From Actinostola sp. cb2023 (taxonomy: Eukaryota > Cnidaria > Anthozoa > Actiniaria > Actinostolidae), in the NCBI GenBank assembly GCA_033675265.1, contig JAUJYZ010001007.1, forward strand, positions 62,001 through 126,000: a stretch of DNA of 64,000 nt, in the 5' to 3' direction. Of the stretch, positions 1 through 10,109 are shown in pieces. The stretch's first letter is position 1. The number at the start of each line of letters is the position of its first letter. The position numbers were made by a program, and so were the translations under genes. Under the pieces are notes generated by a model. That model was not told the DNA's origin and made no database searches. It worked only from the letters and a program-made list of their open reading frames with translations.

Positions 1-351
1 GCACGAGACGCCAACCATCAAGATCGAGCTAAATACGACGCAATATTTAAGCAGTGTCGCCCCCTAGTGAACAACCCGCGCCTACCCGCTGTGGTGGTTC
101 GTCTCTTGGGAGACGAAGGGCAGAAAGAGGTAGCCAATCAAATCCAAAAGATCTTGCGATCACCTGGCACTCCGCCTGGTCAGACATTACTAGAGGGAGG
201 ATATGGCTCCTGGCAGCAAAATGTGGGGCCCATATTTAATGGTCGAGGTCGTGGTCGCGGACGAGGAGGGTGACCCCCAGGGAGGGGCAAATGTTTCAAC
301 TGCCGACAGTATGGCCACTTTGCCGCCCAATGTTATAATTATAAGCAATAA
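1..351 (+). pseudogene. gag C-terminal part with RG-rich stretch and CCHC zinc knuckle
   Basis: Frame 1 is open from the first base to a TGA at 271-273, ending in a run of Gly-Arg repeats (241-270). The same frame continues after the TGA into a classical CCHC zinc knuckle (CFNCRQYGHFAAQC, 292-333) and ends at TAA 349-351. Basic RG stretch plus CCHC is the RNA-binding tail of retroelement Gag. The single in-frame stop between the two either is a mutation or would need readthrough; I regard mutation as likelier. N-terminal part lies outside the window. Confidence 0.7.
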
Positions 352-889
352 TTTCAGTCCCATCTGATAGCGACTACCTATACACCCTATGGAAATAAAG
401 AGGGATCTCGTTAGGTTATTTTAGAAGACCACATTATCAGAGTCCTATAACTACCGAAATATTTTATATTTTTGTCGAAAACTGACACACTTTACTGATG
501 TCGATTTTCTTTCCCTCTCACTTCAAACATGAAGTTTAGCGATTATGGAAAATACTAGCAGCCATTTTTTGCATAGGGTGTATAGATATGGAACTAATCA
601 TACATATGTACGACTGAACAACTGATTGCAGGGACTATGAATAAAAATGGACATGACAATAATATTAAGAATAATTATAATTATTATTATGAAATTAAAA
701 TAAATGAATAAATTGTGTCTCGTTGAATCGCTTTATTTCATATACGATCTTTTTTCGCCCGTTGCGAGCCTCTCCGATGCGGTTATCTAATACCGTTCAT
801 TGCGCCGTCCCTGGACAGCGTATTTCGGGGTTGCTTCGCCTCGGGGTCATACCTATCCTAATCACTTTCTCTCTCTATCAATGCTTTAG
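352..889. other. Non-coding spacer between gag and RT
   Basis: AT-rich, with stops in all frames that matter. A small ORF at 723-944 overlaps the start of the RT frame and has no recognisable content. Nothing else seen. Confidence 0.5.
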
Positions 890-1930
890 AAATGCTACAA
901 GCGACAGAAAACATGTCATTTCTCACCTGAAGAGGACATATTAGATCGCACATCTATACGTTGGTGTGATTGGGAGGGAAAGACCCCGAGCGTCGCAACC
1001 CCGAACCCGTCTCCTCGTGATGTCACGCGTCTCGGTGTACACGCGTCCATTAGAGACCTGCGTTTTCGAGATCCGGAACACTTCGTCGCCGGTGAAATCC
1101 ATAATCACTTGCCCGAATGGGAGGAAATTTTAAAAGATCAGCCAAAGGGCAAAGAGATCCTAGCCTACTTAAATAAGGGGGTATGCGTAGAACATTTCTG
1201 GGTCCCATTCAAAGGAAGTTTTCAAGGCCAGCACTACAACTCCCTCGGACCCCCAAAAGCTACGTTTGATAATAATAAATCGTGCATAGGCTTTGAGGAA
1301 TTTATTACTTCTACGATCTCTCAACGTTTGAAAAATGGCTCTCTATCACTCTGGGGTAAGATTGGCTGCTCAAACCCCCCGTACCTCGTCATGCCTATCA
1401 CCATAGAACCTACAAAACCGAGAATGTGCCACGACGAGCGTTTCCTGAACCTTTGGATCAAGGACTCTCCATTAAAGCTCGACTATATCTCTAACCTTCC
1501 TCGGTACGTCTCGAAGTCGAGCTTTCAAACTACCATGGACGACAAGAGTGATTATGACCACGTGGCCCTATCGCCCCAAAGCAGAGTATACTTTGGAATT
1601 CAATGGCAAGGATGGTACTTTGTGTACAATACTATCCCGTTCGGCTGGAAAGCCAGTGCCTATATTTATCACACCATAGGCATGGCAGCGACAAGTTATA
1701 TCCGCTCTGCTGGGATTCCCTGCAGCCAGTATATCGACGACCGCCACTTCGGACAACTGACAACCCCCGGCGAACACGCTCCCTCAACTCAAGAGTGGTC
1801 TGATTTTGAGCTCGCCGAAGCAGCGACGTTCGTTGCAGCCTTCGTTCTGACCTCATTGGGCTATTTTATAGGTCTGGCCAAATCGTCATTGACACCAAGC
1901 CGTACAGTGCGTTCTTGGATTTATAGTTGA
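890..1930 (+). pseudogene. Reverse transcriptase domain of the YR retrotransposon
   Basis: Frame open from 890 after a TAG at 887-889; the first ATG-like start in the conserved part is not obvious, so the true start is unknown. The protein shows DIRS-group RT features: a KPRMCHDERFLN segment near 1417-1452, LDYISNLP, FQTTMDDKSDYDHV (first catalytic Asp region, about 1525-1563), YNTIPFGWKASAYIYHT (about 1624-1674) and the YIDD catalytic box (about 1729-1740). The frame is lost around 1905-1935, just after LTPSRTVR, where single-base losses put the conserved continuation into another frame. It copies element RNA into cDNA in the retrotransposition cycle. Confidence 0.85.
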
Positions 1931-1952
1931 CTCTGATCGACAGGCTTTCATT

Positions 1953-2147
1953 TTGCCAGAAGAAAAGAAGGCAAAGTTCGCACGCCTACGTGAATCCATC
2001 TTAGAAAGCCGATCAACGTCTGAAAAAACGCTCCAGCGGTTCGCCGGAAAGATAACCTCATTCTCTATTGCCGTGCCCGCAGCCCAACTGTATACTCGAG
2101 AAATCTTCAAGTCGATTGCCGGACACTCCAACTCGTCGCGCCTATAA
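1953..2147 (+). pseudogene. RT thumb / connection segment, shifted frame
   Basis: The 64 codons starting LPEEKKAKFARLRESILE continue the RT downstream of the 1905-1935 frameshift. The segment ends after AGHSNSSRL, where the conserved frame moves again at an A5 run (about 2146-2150). Part of the same polyprotein as its neighbours, not a separate gene. Confidence 0.6.
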
Positions 2148-2857
2148 AAATCTCTGGTCCACTGCGAGAAGAGATCGAGTTTTGGCGTTTTTTAGATACC
2201 TGGCAAGAGTGCCTCTATTGGCCTTACGAGAGACACATCACTGTAAAGATCTGTAGTGACGCATCAGATTATGCTTGGGGGGGAGTAATAGTGGTGCCGG
2301 GTGATTCCCCAGTTGAAATCCGTGATTACTGGGATGACGAGTCGCGTAACCTGCCCATAGCCATCAGGGAAGCTCTGGCTCTTCTTTATACCCTTCTAGC
2401 AAGCCAAAGCGTAATCAGGAATGCCAGAGTAGATGCCCACACTGTCAATATGACCTTTCTACAATCATGGAAGAAACTGGGCGGAAAAAACCGTCAACTG
2501 AATGCCGTCCTTAAGCGACTCTACTCTGCTACATTAGAAAACAATGTGCACCTGACCTTGCAGTACATCCCATCTCATTCTAACCCAGCCGATCCACCTT
2601 CTCGCCAGACGTCAGACCTCGATTGCACACTCTCCCCAGAGATATGGGCCACAGTAGAGGAACACTTCGGGCCCCACACTATAGATCTCATGTCACTAGA
2701 TTCAAATGCCCAACGAGATGCCAGTGGTCAGCCTTTGAAGCACTATACCCCTTCTTCACACCCTTGTCTAGTGGAATCAACGTGTTCGCCCAAGTCATCG
2801 AACGGGATGAAAACGTGTACGTTTTTCCACCATTTGTTCTCGTGGGTCCGCTCTTAA
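2140..2857 (+). pseudogene. RNase H domain of the YR retrotransposon
   Basis: Frame 2 carries an RNase H-like fold: an ICSDASDYAWGG start (first Asp, about 2250-2285), then the LPIAIREALALL helix with its Glu, a VDAHTVNM segment and IPSHSNPADPPSR near the end, typical of DIRS/Ngaro RNase H. A further frameshift near 2740-2760 moves the end of the domain into frame 1. Function: degrades the RNA strand of the RNA:DNA hybrid. Confidence 0.75.
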
Positions 2858-3072
2858 AATTCCTGTCGAAGTGCGAAGCAAGCTTCACGATCGTTGTGCC
2901 CAAACTCTACCCGTTGCCCTTCTGGTGGCCAATTCTGCGCAGTCGCTGCCGGTCTTCGCTGAAATTAGGAAGTAAGGGACAATCACACATACTGCTCTTC
3001 CCTTCCACACATGGTGGCCTTTCCCACACGCGATGTTTGCCATGGGATTTGTTTGCTTTCAGAAAGCATTAG
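2740..3072 (+). pseudogene. Polyprotein C-terminal tail (shifted frame)
   Basis: From about 2740 the frame-1 reading (FAQVIERDENVYVFPPFV and onward to a TAG at 3070-3072) continues the protein past the RNase H domain. YR retroelements often carry a methyltransferase-like tail here; I cannot see enough motifs to claim it. The tail ends 40 bases before the recombinase ATG. Confidence 0.5.
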
Positions 3073-3112
3073 TTAACACCTCCCTTCCTCCCTTGTGTTT
3101 AAGGACAGTAGG

Positions 3113-4423
3113 ATGCGTATCTGGAGACCTGCCGAACCATGCCCGAGTTGTGCCTACTTAAACGACTGGAACTTTAACTTTTGTCAATGGTGCGGGTTTA
3201 GAGTGGAACCCATTCCACGTCCGACCATGCCAATCAGGATTAATACAGAGGAAATTAGTGAACGCCTCTCCCAGCTTGAAAAGAAAAAGAAAGAAAAACC
3301 ATACGAAAGACAGAAATCGGCGTTACATCGCGAATTTACAGCGTTCTTAGCTTCTCTGCCCACTCCCAAGTCGCTTTCCTCAGCCACATCGCGGGACATC
3401 GTATCGTTCCTGGTCTGGAAGGACAAGACGGGAAGAACAAAAGTCCACCAGTCGGACTGCACCCAAGCCAGTATAGATTCTCCCACCGCTTGTGCATGCC
3501 CTACGAGACTGGCGGCCGGCACAATCGATAGTTTGATCGGAAAACTACGAACTATCTTCGCCCAGGCAGAACGGGGCGGTAGTTGGAACTACGAACTCGG
3601 TACGGGCAATCCAGCCTCCCACCACTGCGTCACCGACTACCTAAAAGCCATCAAAGAAGAGCAAGCAGAAGCCAGGGTCCGCCCTAAGAAGGCGGTCCCA
3701 CTATTCATGGATAAATTAGAGAAACTGACGAAGCATATATTAAGTCAATTGCAGACGGGAGAAAATTCTCCCATCGCACTTTATATTCTCAGTCGCGACC
3801 TCTGTTTTTTCAGTTTAGACTTCTTCTCGGGAGACCGCGCGGCGGATTTAAGTATGATACTCTCCAGGGAGGTGTTGTTTTTTCCCGATAGGACAGGCCT
3901 CCTTTTTAATCATACATTCGGGAAAACTTTGCGGGGGGACGCCCTTAACACCTTCGCGATTCGCCGATGTTCTAACCTCATCCTTTGGCCAGTAACCAAC
4001 TTTGAGCGCTACTTATCAATCTGCCGTCTTATAAACATTGACTTACGGGCCGGACACCTTTTTCGTAACACGCGGGACAATAATGTATGTGAAGCGCATT
4101 TTTCTAGTTCGGCGGTGCGCAACAGGCTTAAGGGATACCTTGAGGCGATAGGGGTGGATAACGGCGAGACCCCACATAGCCTACGTTCCGGGTGCGCTAT
4201 CACTCTCTCTCTCCTCGGGATACCACACAAATCTATAGCGCAGCATATAGGCTGGTCAAGCACAAATATGCTGGATCACTATTCCGACTTAAGGGAAGCC
4301 TTGAGACCAGACGCGCCAGCCGCAGCCCTGGCCGCGAGCACAACTAGTGCATCCATGGGGGAAATAGTGTCGGCGTACAAAGCCGTAGATGACGTTTCTA
4401 ACTTTAGATCCGCAGTAAACTAA
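3113..4423 (+). CDS. Tyrosine recombinase (YR) of the retrotransposon, intact
   Basis: First ATG at 3113 (an in-frame GTG lies at 3095); about 436 codons without interruption. N-terminal CPSCAYLNDWNFNFCQWCG is a CxxC...CxxC zinc ribbon, followed by a basic Lys/Glu-rich helix. The C-terminal half has the YR signature: FSGDRAADLS (first Arg, about 3820-3850), PHSLRSGCAI (His/Arg box, about 4172-4201), QHIGW, and MLDHYSD with the candidate nucleophile Tyr (about 4269-4289). It would integrate the circular cDNA without target duplication. It is the only undamaged ORF of the element. Two ORFs overlapping on the minus strand are shadows. Confidence 0.88.
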   Translation: MRIWRPAEPCPSCAYLNDWNFNFCQWCGFRVEPIPRPTMPIRINTEEISERLSQLEKKKKEKPYERQKSALHREFTAFLASLPTPKSLSSATSRDIVSFLVWKDKTGRTKVHQSDCTQASIDSPTACACPTRLAAGTIDSLIGKLRTIFAQAERGGSWNYELGTGNPASHHCVTDYLKAIKEEQAEARVRPKKAVPLFMDKLEKLTKHILSQLQTGENSPIALYILSRDLCFFSLDFFSGDRAADLSMILSREVLFFPDRTGLLFNHTFGKTLRGDALNTFAIRRCSNLILWPVTNFERYLSICRLINIDLRAGHLFRNTRDNNVCEAHFSSSAVRNRLKGYLEAIGVDNGETPHSLRSGCAITLSLLGIPHKSIAQHIGWSSTNMLDHYSDLREALRPDAPAAALAASTTSASMGEIVSAYKAVDDVSNFRSAVN

Positions 4424-4650
4424 GCTGCACAATTTCACCTTATCGCTTAGCTCAACAATAAAGATCGTAATTTAGTGAACGTGCAAACACAAAACCTGCG
4501 GAACATATACGCTGGTGAATGCAGAACTGGTGCCACATAGGCTATCTTCACGACATACGTTTCATACTCAAAGTCCTCGCTTAGATACATCTATCTATAC
4601 ATTGTGCTCGTTGCGTTTACAATAACCCACAATTTCAGGTTTTGTGCACC

Positions 4651-4693
<43 letters not shown>
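4651..4693. repeat. (CTTA)n microsatellite
   Basis: About eleven perfect copies of a CTTA tetranucleotide in the 3' non-coding part of the retrotransposon. Confidence 0.95.
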
Positions 4694-4961
4694 ACCTTAC
4701 GCCAGAATTTCCGGTAACTACAGCATAATTCAGCATATATACTCCTCAGGTTTAATGTTTACACCCTTATTATAAGTATACACCATTATATATTAAAAGT
4801 TTGTTAGTAGATTTATTGGGTTTTGAGTTGTGGGAGGATAACACCGTTGTTTGGGTCCTATTCACGATAAGGGGTGACCCTTACTATCCTCCAATTCAAC
4901 ATAGGGTCAACTTTAATGAAGGGATTTAGCATACAGAGCCACTAAGGGAGTATCCACCGTA

Positions 4962-5035
4962 GAGGTCATTCTCCCATATCTTAGTCTTACTCGAGGCATT
5001 GTGTCGGGTAGTTCTCAGTGGGAATATATTACTAT
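4962..5035 (+). repeat. Split direct repeat, copy 1 (B1)
   Basis: 74 bases identical to 5290-5363 by eye (starts GAGGTCATTCTCCCATATC, ends in a TATTACTAT run). Interpreted as B1 of a PAT/Ngaro-type terminus. Confidence 0.85.
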
Positions 5036-5289
5036 TCCCACTGGGAACTTTACGCACGATGCCTCAAATATTACACGGTTTCTGTATTCCGCGGGTGGAA
5101 TTAACCCCAGAGGATTACATTTCACCTCCCCATGTGCACGGGATAGTATAAATAATCTGCCATACACCAAAAAAGCCCACTTTGAACCAGTTCGGAAAGA
5201 GAACACAACCAATCGACGCCCCACCCACCTACCCGCAGCGATGAACCTACCAGCTTCCTACTGCGAGCTACTCGCTCACAACCGCCTCC

Positions 5290-5363
5290 GAGGTCATTCT
5301 CCCATATCTTAGTCTTACTCGAGGCATTGTGTCGGGTAGTTCTCAGTGGGAATATATTACTAT
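5290..5363 (+). repeat. Split direct repeat, copy 2 (B2), right end of YR retrotransposon
   Basis: Second copy of the 74-bp repeat, 254 bp after the first. The sequence after it belongs to an unrelated LINE remnant, supporting this as the element boundary. Confidence 0.8.
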
Positions 5364-5364
5364 C

Positions 5365-5500
5365 TAAGATTAGACATTATGTTGCCCATAACATCTTAAT
5401 TATACTATACTCTTATATATCCTTTTTAACATATGGTCGGTCTTCTTCTATGGGGTAATACCTACCTAACAGATTTAAAGCACAGGACAAATTATTCAAT
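5365..5500 (+). pseudogene. LINE reverse transcriptase C-terminal scrap
   Basis: Frame reading RHYVAHNILIILYSYISFLTYG then, after a one-base shift, a LLLWGNTY segment, is the usual end of CR1/L2/jockey-type RT domains (a Tyr-Gly...Trp-Gly segment). Stops and a frameshift make it dead. Following ORF to 5687 has no recognisable content. Confidence 0.45.
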
Positions 5501-5811
5501 TCCCAATTCTAAAATACTGGGAAATGTCTGGGAAAGATTCCCAACAATGGGGAAAAATGCGGAAAAACTAAACCCATTTGCAAAGAATCTACTAAAACAC
5601 AGTTATGTAAAAATTGCAGACAATGTATCTATTGATAAAATATTGAAAGGAGATATATGGAAACGTTTCTTAGTCTTTCAACAGTGAAAGGAAAGGAAAA
5701 AACATTGTAAAAAGTTCACATCTTGGCAATGTCATTACATTAACAAAGTTGTTGTTATTCCAAAAATGTATTTGTATCCTAATTATTTGGACTCTATGGT
5801 GGGTTGGGAAG

Positions 5812-6190
5812 TGGGACAGAATAAACTCACAAATGGGAAAATAGTGTGACAGAATAAACACAGAAATGATAAAATAGTGTGACACAATAAACCAAGAAAT
5901 GGGAAAATAGTGGGACAGAATAAATCCAACAATGGGAAAATAGTGGGACAGAATAAACCCAGCAATGGCAAAATAGTGGGACAGAATAAACCCAGCAATG
6001 GGAAAATAGTGGGACAGAATAAACCCAGCAATGGGAAAATAGTGGGACAGAATAAACCCAGCAATGGGAAAATAGTGGGACAGAATAAACACAGCAATGG
6101 GAAAATAGTGGGACAGAATAAACACAGCAATGGGAAAATAGTGGGACAATAAAATCCCATGATTGGGGAAATAGTGGGACAATAAAATCC
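5812..6190. repeat. 33-bp minisatellite (about 11 copies)
   Basis: Unit GGGACAGAATAAACCCAGCA plus ATGGGAAAATAGT, repeated with few changes. Because 33 is a multiple of three, long ORFs appear on both strands (plus: 11-residue repeat VGQNKPSNGKI); these are by-products, not genes. Flanks (about 6150-6270) hold diverged pieces of the same unit. Confidence 0.95.
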
Positions 6191-6302
6191 CTAACCAGGG
6201 GAACTATTGGGATTTTTATGTCCCATGAATGGGACTGGTACCATTTTGCCAATCATGGGAAAAACCCAATAAATCTGGCCCAGGATCTGGCACATGAGAA
6301 AA

Positions 6303-6578
6303 TCAAACTGTATATGTCAAGGTGATGAAAAGGACCAACCATTTCAAATCAGTGGTTAGGGTCCATAAAGGGTTTACAAGCTCACGTTCAATATGGCCCA
6401 GTTGGCCTCTAATGTAATAGACCTTGAAAGCGCGGCCTTTAGCTCCAATTGTTTTAGTTACCATAAACTCTTCACCAATCCCAACCTCAATTGAGCATTC
6501 GTGGTATCCGTTAACAACACAATGGATGGTAATCTTTACAGCCTCGCCGTTTTCTGTTCTGGTTTGCGTTGACAACAT
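6303..6578 (-). CDS. HIRAN-like small protein (91 aa)
   Basis: ATG at 6578, stop at 6303. The order of segments (IHCVVNGYHECSIEVGIGEE, then VTKTIGAKGRAFKV, then RGQLGHIERELVNPLWTL) follows the HIRAN domain: start strand, 'GEE' turn, an exposed-value strand, and a 'GxLGHIxRE' strand-helix end. HIRAN domains bind 3'-OH DNA ends in helicase/repair proteins and also occur as stand-alone proteins in transposon-rich invertebrate genomes. The usual REPxNPxDxNAV middle is replaced here by TKTIGAKGRAFKV. It diverges from the zinc-finger gene at 7133 with about 550 bp between the starts. Either a small gene of a mobile element or an exon; similarity is judged by eye. Confidence 0.5.
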   Translation of the reverse strand: MLSTQTRTENGEAVKITIHCVVNGYHECSIEVGIGEEFMVTKTIGAKGRAFKVYYIRGQLGHIERELVNPLWTLTTDLKWLVLFITLTYTV

Positions 6579-6599
6579 TTTAACTCAGCGTAGCCTCAG

Positions 6600-7130
6600 T
6601 AATTGATTAACTTCCGACACTATTTGGATTACGCATGCATAAAAGAGCATTGGAGCAAAGCGGATATTGTTTCACCATTGTTGTTTCAGTTAATGCTAAT
6701 TTGAGTGGTTCAGTTGTATGGGTTAATTAGAAGCTTATGAAAATAACGTACATCACGATATACAGAGGAAAAATAAAAGATTCTATGGTTTGGAATCGAA
6801 CTTAATTTAACCATACAACTTCCTACTCATAGGCTACTCATATTTTACACTGTTTCATGTAAAAAAACAGTTTTGCACTTCAAACAATTAATAATTGACC
6901 ACAAATGACAAGTAATCTAGACAACAAAAAAAGGCCGGCAAAAAAGCAGACCATTGTTGCTTCTGCGCTTTTCGCGCAAGTTTTTCTCTGTTTATGTCAT
7001 TTGTTTTTGCTTTTTTTTAGCCGCCTTTTCGCAAAAAATATTGTTATCACTTCAAGTTTTTGACTGACAGTTTTTGTAAACGAAATAATTTATTAATATT
7101 ATGTTCACTGCTAAATTATTAGAGTTGCAA
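6600..7130. promoter_or_regulatory. Possible shared upstream region of HIRAN-like and zinc-finger ORFs
   Basis: Intergenic AT-rich stretch between two divergent ORF starts. No clear TATA pair or inverted termini were found; the shared-promoter role is inference from layout only. Confidence 0.2.
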
Positions 7131-7132
7131 AC

Positions 7133-7784
7133 ATGGGAAAAGACAAGCGAGGCATTACTACAGGGAAATGTACAGTATGTTCTTGCGAAGAATTCGAAAG
7201 TAGCTCAGTGCGCTGTGACAACTGTGCACATACATCAATGGAGCACATTGAACTTGACCAAAACCAGGAACTCCAGCAAAACAAGGAAGAGATTCATTCC
7301 CTGGCCGAGCCCGCCGGGCCACCCCAAAAGAAAATGAAAGAAGACGCTGATCTCATTGCCATCCCAGATCACGAGGAAAATAATACTACCATTGATGATG
7401 ATATTATGAGGAAGTTACAAAATCGTGCCGATACGATGGCCTCGGAAAGGTTCGTAGATTGCCTTTTGCAATGCTTGTAGCATCACAATTGGTACAGGCA
7501 AGTCCAATAAAAGGGCTCAATTTTCTGAAGCAACATATGACAACCCAAAGTCATTGCGTAAAATGTTCAACCTGGTTGAAAAACAATACCCAAGGGTGTT
7601 AATTGTCCAGAAGAATTGTGATGTTTGCCGTACCTGTGGTACAAACATTTCACTGTTGCATAAAGTAGGAGTAAGTAACATACAGCAACACGTGGAATGC
7701 AATGACCACAAACGGCTTGTTGCCAAATCAGGAGCTTCAGGATCAAAGGTCATAACCTCATTTTTAGCTATTGAACTGAACTGA
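7133..7784 (+). pseudogene. Zinc-finger protein, two frames
   Basis: ATG at 7133. First part (to 7480) has a Cys/His cluster CTVCSCEEF...RCDNCAHTSMEH near residues 13-42, an acidic Gln/Glu-rich stretch and a PPQKKMK nuclear-signal-like segment. The second part, in another frame from about 7476, continues as FSEATYDNPKSLRKMFN and a second finger CDVCRTCG...GVSNIQQHVECNDHK, resembling the BED/C2H2-like finger preceding hAT-type transposases, ending SGSKVITSFLAIELN. One frame change around 7440-7480 separates the two. No transposase core follows, so this is probably a transposon-derived remnant or a small regulator. Confidence 0.45.
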
Positions 7785-7904
7785 ACAACAACTGGAAAGC
7801 AACTTTGCCAGGGGTTTTATAAAACAGCTATGTATATAAAACATCGGACAGAACTGTAAATGTAAATACCAAAATTTTCCTAAACAGTTACAGTCAAACA
7901 CTGT

Positions 7905-8000
7905 AAATTTACCCCCAATCTTTTGAACCCTCGATTTTTCGAACCAATTATTGGCTCCAGTGGCCAAAATTGCCCTCGATTTCTCGAACCTGGTAAATTT
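7905..8000. repeat. Fragment of pogo/Tigger-like terminal sequence
   Basis: Repeated 'cccTCGATTTYTCGAACC' phrases (7930, 7975) with a third, related stretch at 8385-8450 (TTCGATTTTTCGAAC ... GGTTCGAAACAACGGGATTCCACTG). Such phrases are the termini of Tc1/pogo-like DNA elements in many invertebrates. Only scraps are present. Confidence 0.35.
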
Positions 8001-8170
8001 AGGCACCAATTATGCGCACTTTGATCTAAATTACAACTTCCGGTAAGATGTATTCAAGGACGTTTTATTACAAACAAGTGAAAATATGTCATCTGTTACT
8101 AAATCACTGTAAAATATATATAAACGCAGTCATAATTTATATAGCCTGCATCCCCCTCCTCCTTTCTTTA

Positions 8171-8192
8171 AACCCCCCCCCCCCCCCCCCCC
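8171..8192. repeat. Poly-C tract
   Basis: Run of about 22 C within a longer C-rich stretch (8150-8215). Confidence 0.9.
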
Positions 8193-8659
8193 TTCCCAAT
8201 CCCCCTCCAGACCGCCAAATGACGCAGGCTAGAATTTATTGGTTTTTGTTTTGCCGAATTAACTCTAATCTTTAAATTTACGTTTCATTTGTACATAAAA
8301 ATATGTTAAAGAGTGTCATAATACTTTGTTTGCCTTCTACGTTGTTATAACACAATATAACCAACATTCTAACGTAATTCGATGCCACCTTCGATTTTTC
8401 GAACTCCCGATTTGTCTCCCTTGCATGGAGGTTCGAAACAACGGGATTCCACTGCAGGAACTTAGTATTATTACTATTATTTTTATGTTATTTTTATTAT
8501 TAAACTTTACCAAAGTCATAGAAATCAATATTATTATATTTAAATTTCAAATTCCCTAAAAACATAACCCCTAAAATATATGACATTGACTGCAATTTTA
8601 ACCTCCATTGAACACAAAGATTCACCTACCAATATTAGTCCCTCATCCCCCAGGGTAGC

Positions 8660-9158
8660 GTAACGAGTTAAAGCTTAATGTACCACGTTTCAACACCTAT
8701 TATATGAAAAACTCTATTGCCCACAGGGGCGCTATAACCTGGAACACTCTATTACCAGAATTAAATGACACTATAAACACTGCCAAGAAGTACCATTTAA
8801 TGGCAAAGAAATCAAAAGCTCTGTATTGTTTAGATTTAATTCGACATCGCCTCAGACAATGCATTGTAATGATATTAATTATACATTTATTAAGGCTTGT
8901 TAATATATATATTTTTGAAATTAGTCAGTAATATAACATCGATATAATACTTTTATATTCTTATATTAGTTATTTTAGAGTAGAAATTTAAATTATATTA
9001 GTAATTTAATTAGTATTAATAGTAATTATTTATATAGCATTTAGAATTTCATATACATATTTTTATTTTATTTTCATTGTTTTGTACACGACCCCACAAG
9101 CTTTTCAGCTTTAATTTTAATCGTGTATAAATAAAGTTATTGTATTGTATTGTATTGG
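8660..9158 (+). mobile_element. 5'-truncated LINE 3' end with (ATTGT)n tail
   Basis: Frame 1 reads LKLNVPRFNTYYMKNSIAHR then GAITWNTLLPEL (8670-8766), the usual C-terminus of CR1/L2-like RT proteins (a G/A-x-x-x-W-N-x-L box), then decays. It is followed by an AT-rich 3' UTR ending in TAAATAAAGTTATTGTATTG repeats at 9130-9158, the microsatellite-like tail of such LINEs. Confidence 0.65.
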
Positions 9159-9965
9159 GGGAAGGGGGGTTGTGATCACGCTTCACATGCCATTTTTTCA
9201 TAAATTCACAACTCAAAATAATCATTTAAAGGGGGACTTGAACCAAAACGTGAATTTTTTGAAAGCAAACGTAATAAACAGCTGAAAGTGTGCTAAATAT
9301 CACTTCGTTGTTGATTTTTCTCAAAACTTTCGGGAAATCGTTCAAATTTAGCGTTAAAGACAGGAAACCGAACATTCTCCGAACGCATCCCGAAAGAAGG
9401 ACGCCCTGTTGTGACGTCACAACAGGGAGTCATACTTTGAACAAAAAATGGCGGACAACCACGAGCGGATGTCAGAAGTTTTACTAATTAAATAGATGTT
9501 TTATTGAAGAGGAATTAGATGAAGGGAGAAAATTAGTGCAGTAAAGTGTAGAGCTATACTAATATGAGCCAAATAGACACCAAGACGATGATGGAGAGGC
9601 AGAAGAAGAGCCACAGATTGTAATGAATTTTCGAATTCGAGTGCAGTCTGCAGATCGTCTGGGATTAAAGCTTACTAAATAGTAAGCTTTATATAGATAT
9701 AAACGTTTTAAAATGTGTTTCACATCATTTGACATAGTTAGTTGTCTTGTACTTGTTGAACTACTTGAAAATGTGCTTGAAATTGAAATTGAACAATTGT
9801 AATGGAGACTGAGACTGAAAGTTGATTATAAGCTTATTATCATTATTTATACTGTAGTAGTGTAGAGTCGAATCCCTAGATTTTCTAGTCTATTTCCTCC
9901 ATCCACCAGCTTACTCATCCAAGTTTCTCCAGCATGCCTGTGTTGCTTTCTAATTATTTTTCTAT

Positions 9966-10109
9966 TGACTGTTGTTGTGATCTCACTCTCTATTTACAAA
10001 ACAAATGTAATAATACAACAGAATATGTAATTGAACTAGTACAATGACATATTCTGTTGTATTATTACATTTGTTTTGTAAATAGAGAGTGAAATCACAA
10101 CAACAGTCA
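9966..10109. repeat. 63-bp near-perfect inverted repeat (hairpin)
   Basis: Arms 9966-10028 and 10047-10109 are reverse complements with one mismatch (GATCTCAC versus the complement of GTGAAATC), separated by an 18-base loop. Lies inside the non-autonomous Kolobok. ORF 9983-10210 on the minus strand is a by-product. Confidence 0.9.

Larger units (their letters stand above)
1..5363 (+). mobile_element. Tyrosine-recombinase retrotransposon (PAT/Ngaro-like), 5' end outside window
   Basis: Order of parts seen: gag tail with zinc knuckle, reverse transcriptase, RNase H, tyrosine recombinase, then a 74-bp sequence present twice (4962-5035 and 5290-5363) around a 254-bp spacer. YR retrotransposons of the PAT/Ngaro type end in B1-A2-B2 split direct repeats, which this matches; A1 would lie left of the window. 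DIRS proper has inverted termini instead. The RT/RNase H part is frameshifted, while the recombinase ORF is intact. Right boundary taken as the end of the second repeat copy. Confidence 0.75.

Noticed and set aside
5812..6190. Regular repeat as CRISPR array
   Set aside because: No unique spacers; contiguous tandem repeat in a eukaryotic genome.
5670..6252. Three overlapping minus-strand ORFs of 125-170 codons
   Set aside because: They are readings of the 33-bp minisatellite in different frames; no independent coding evidence.
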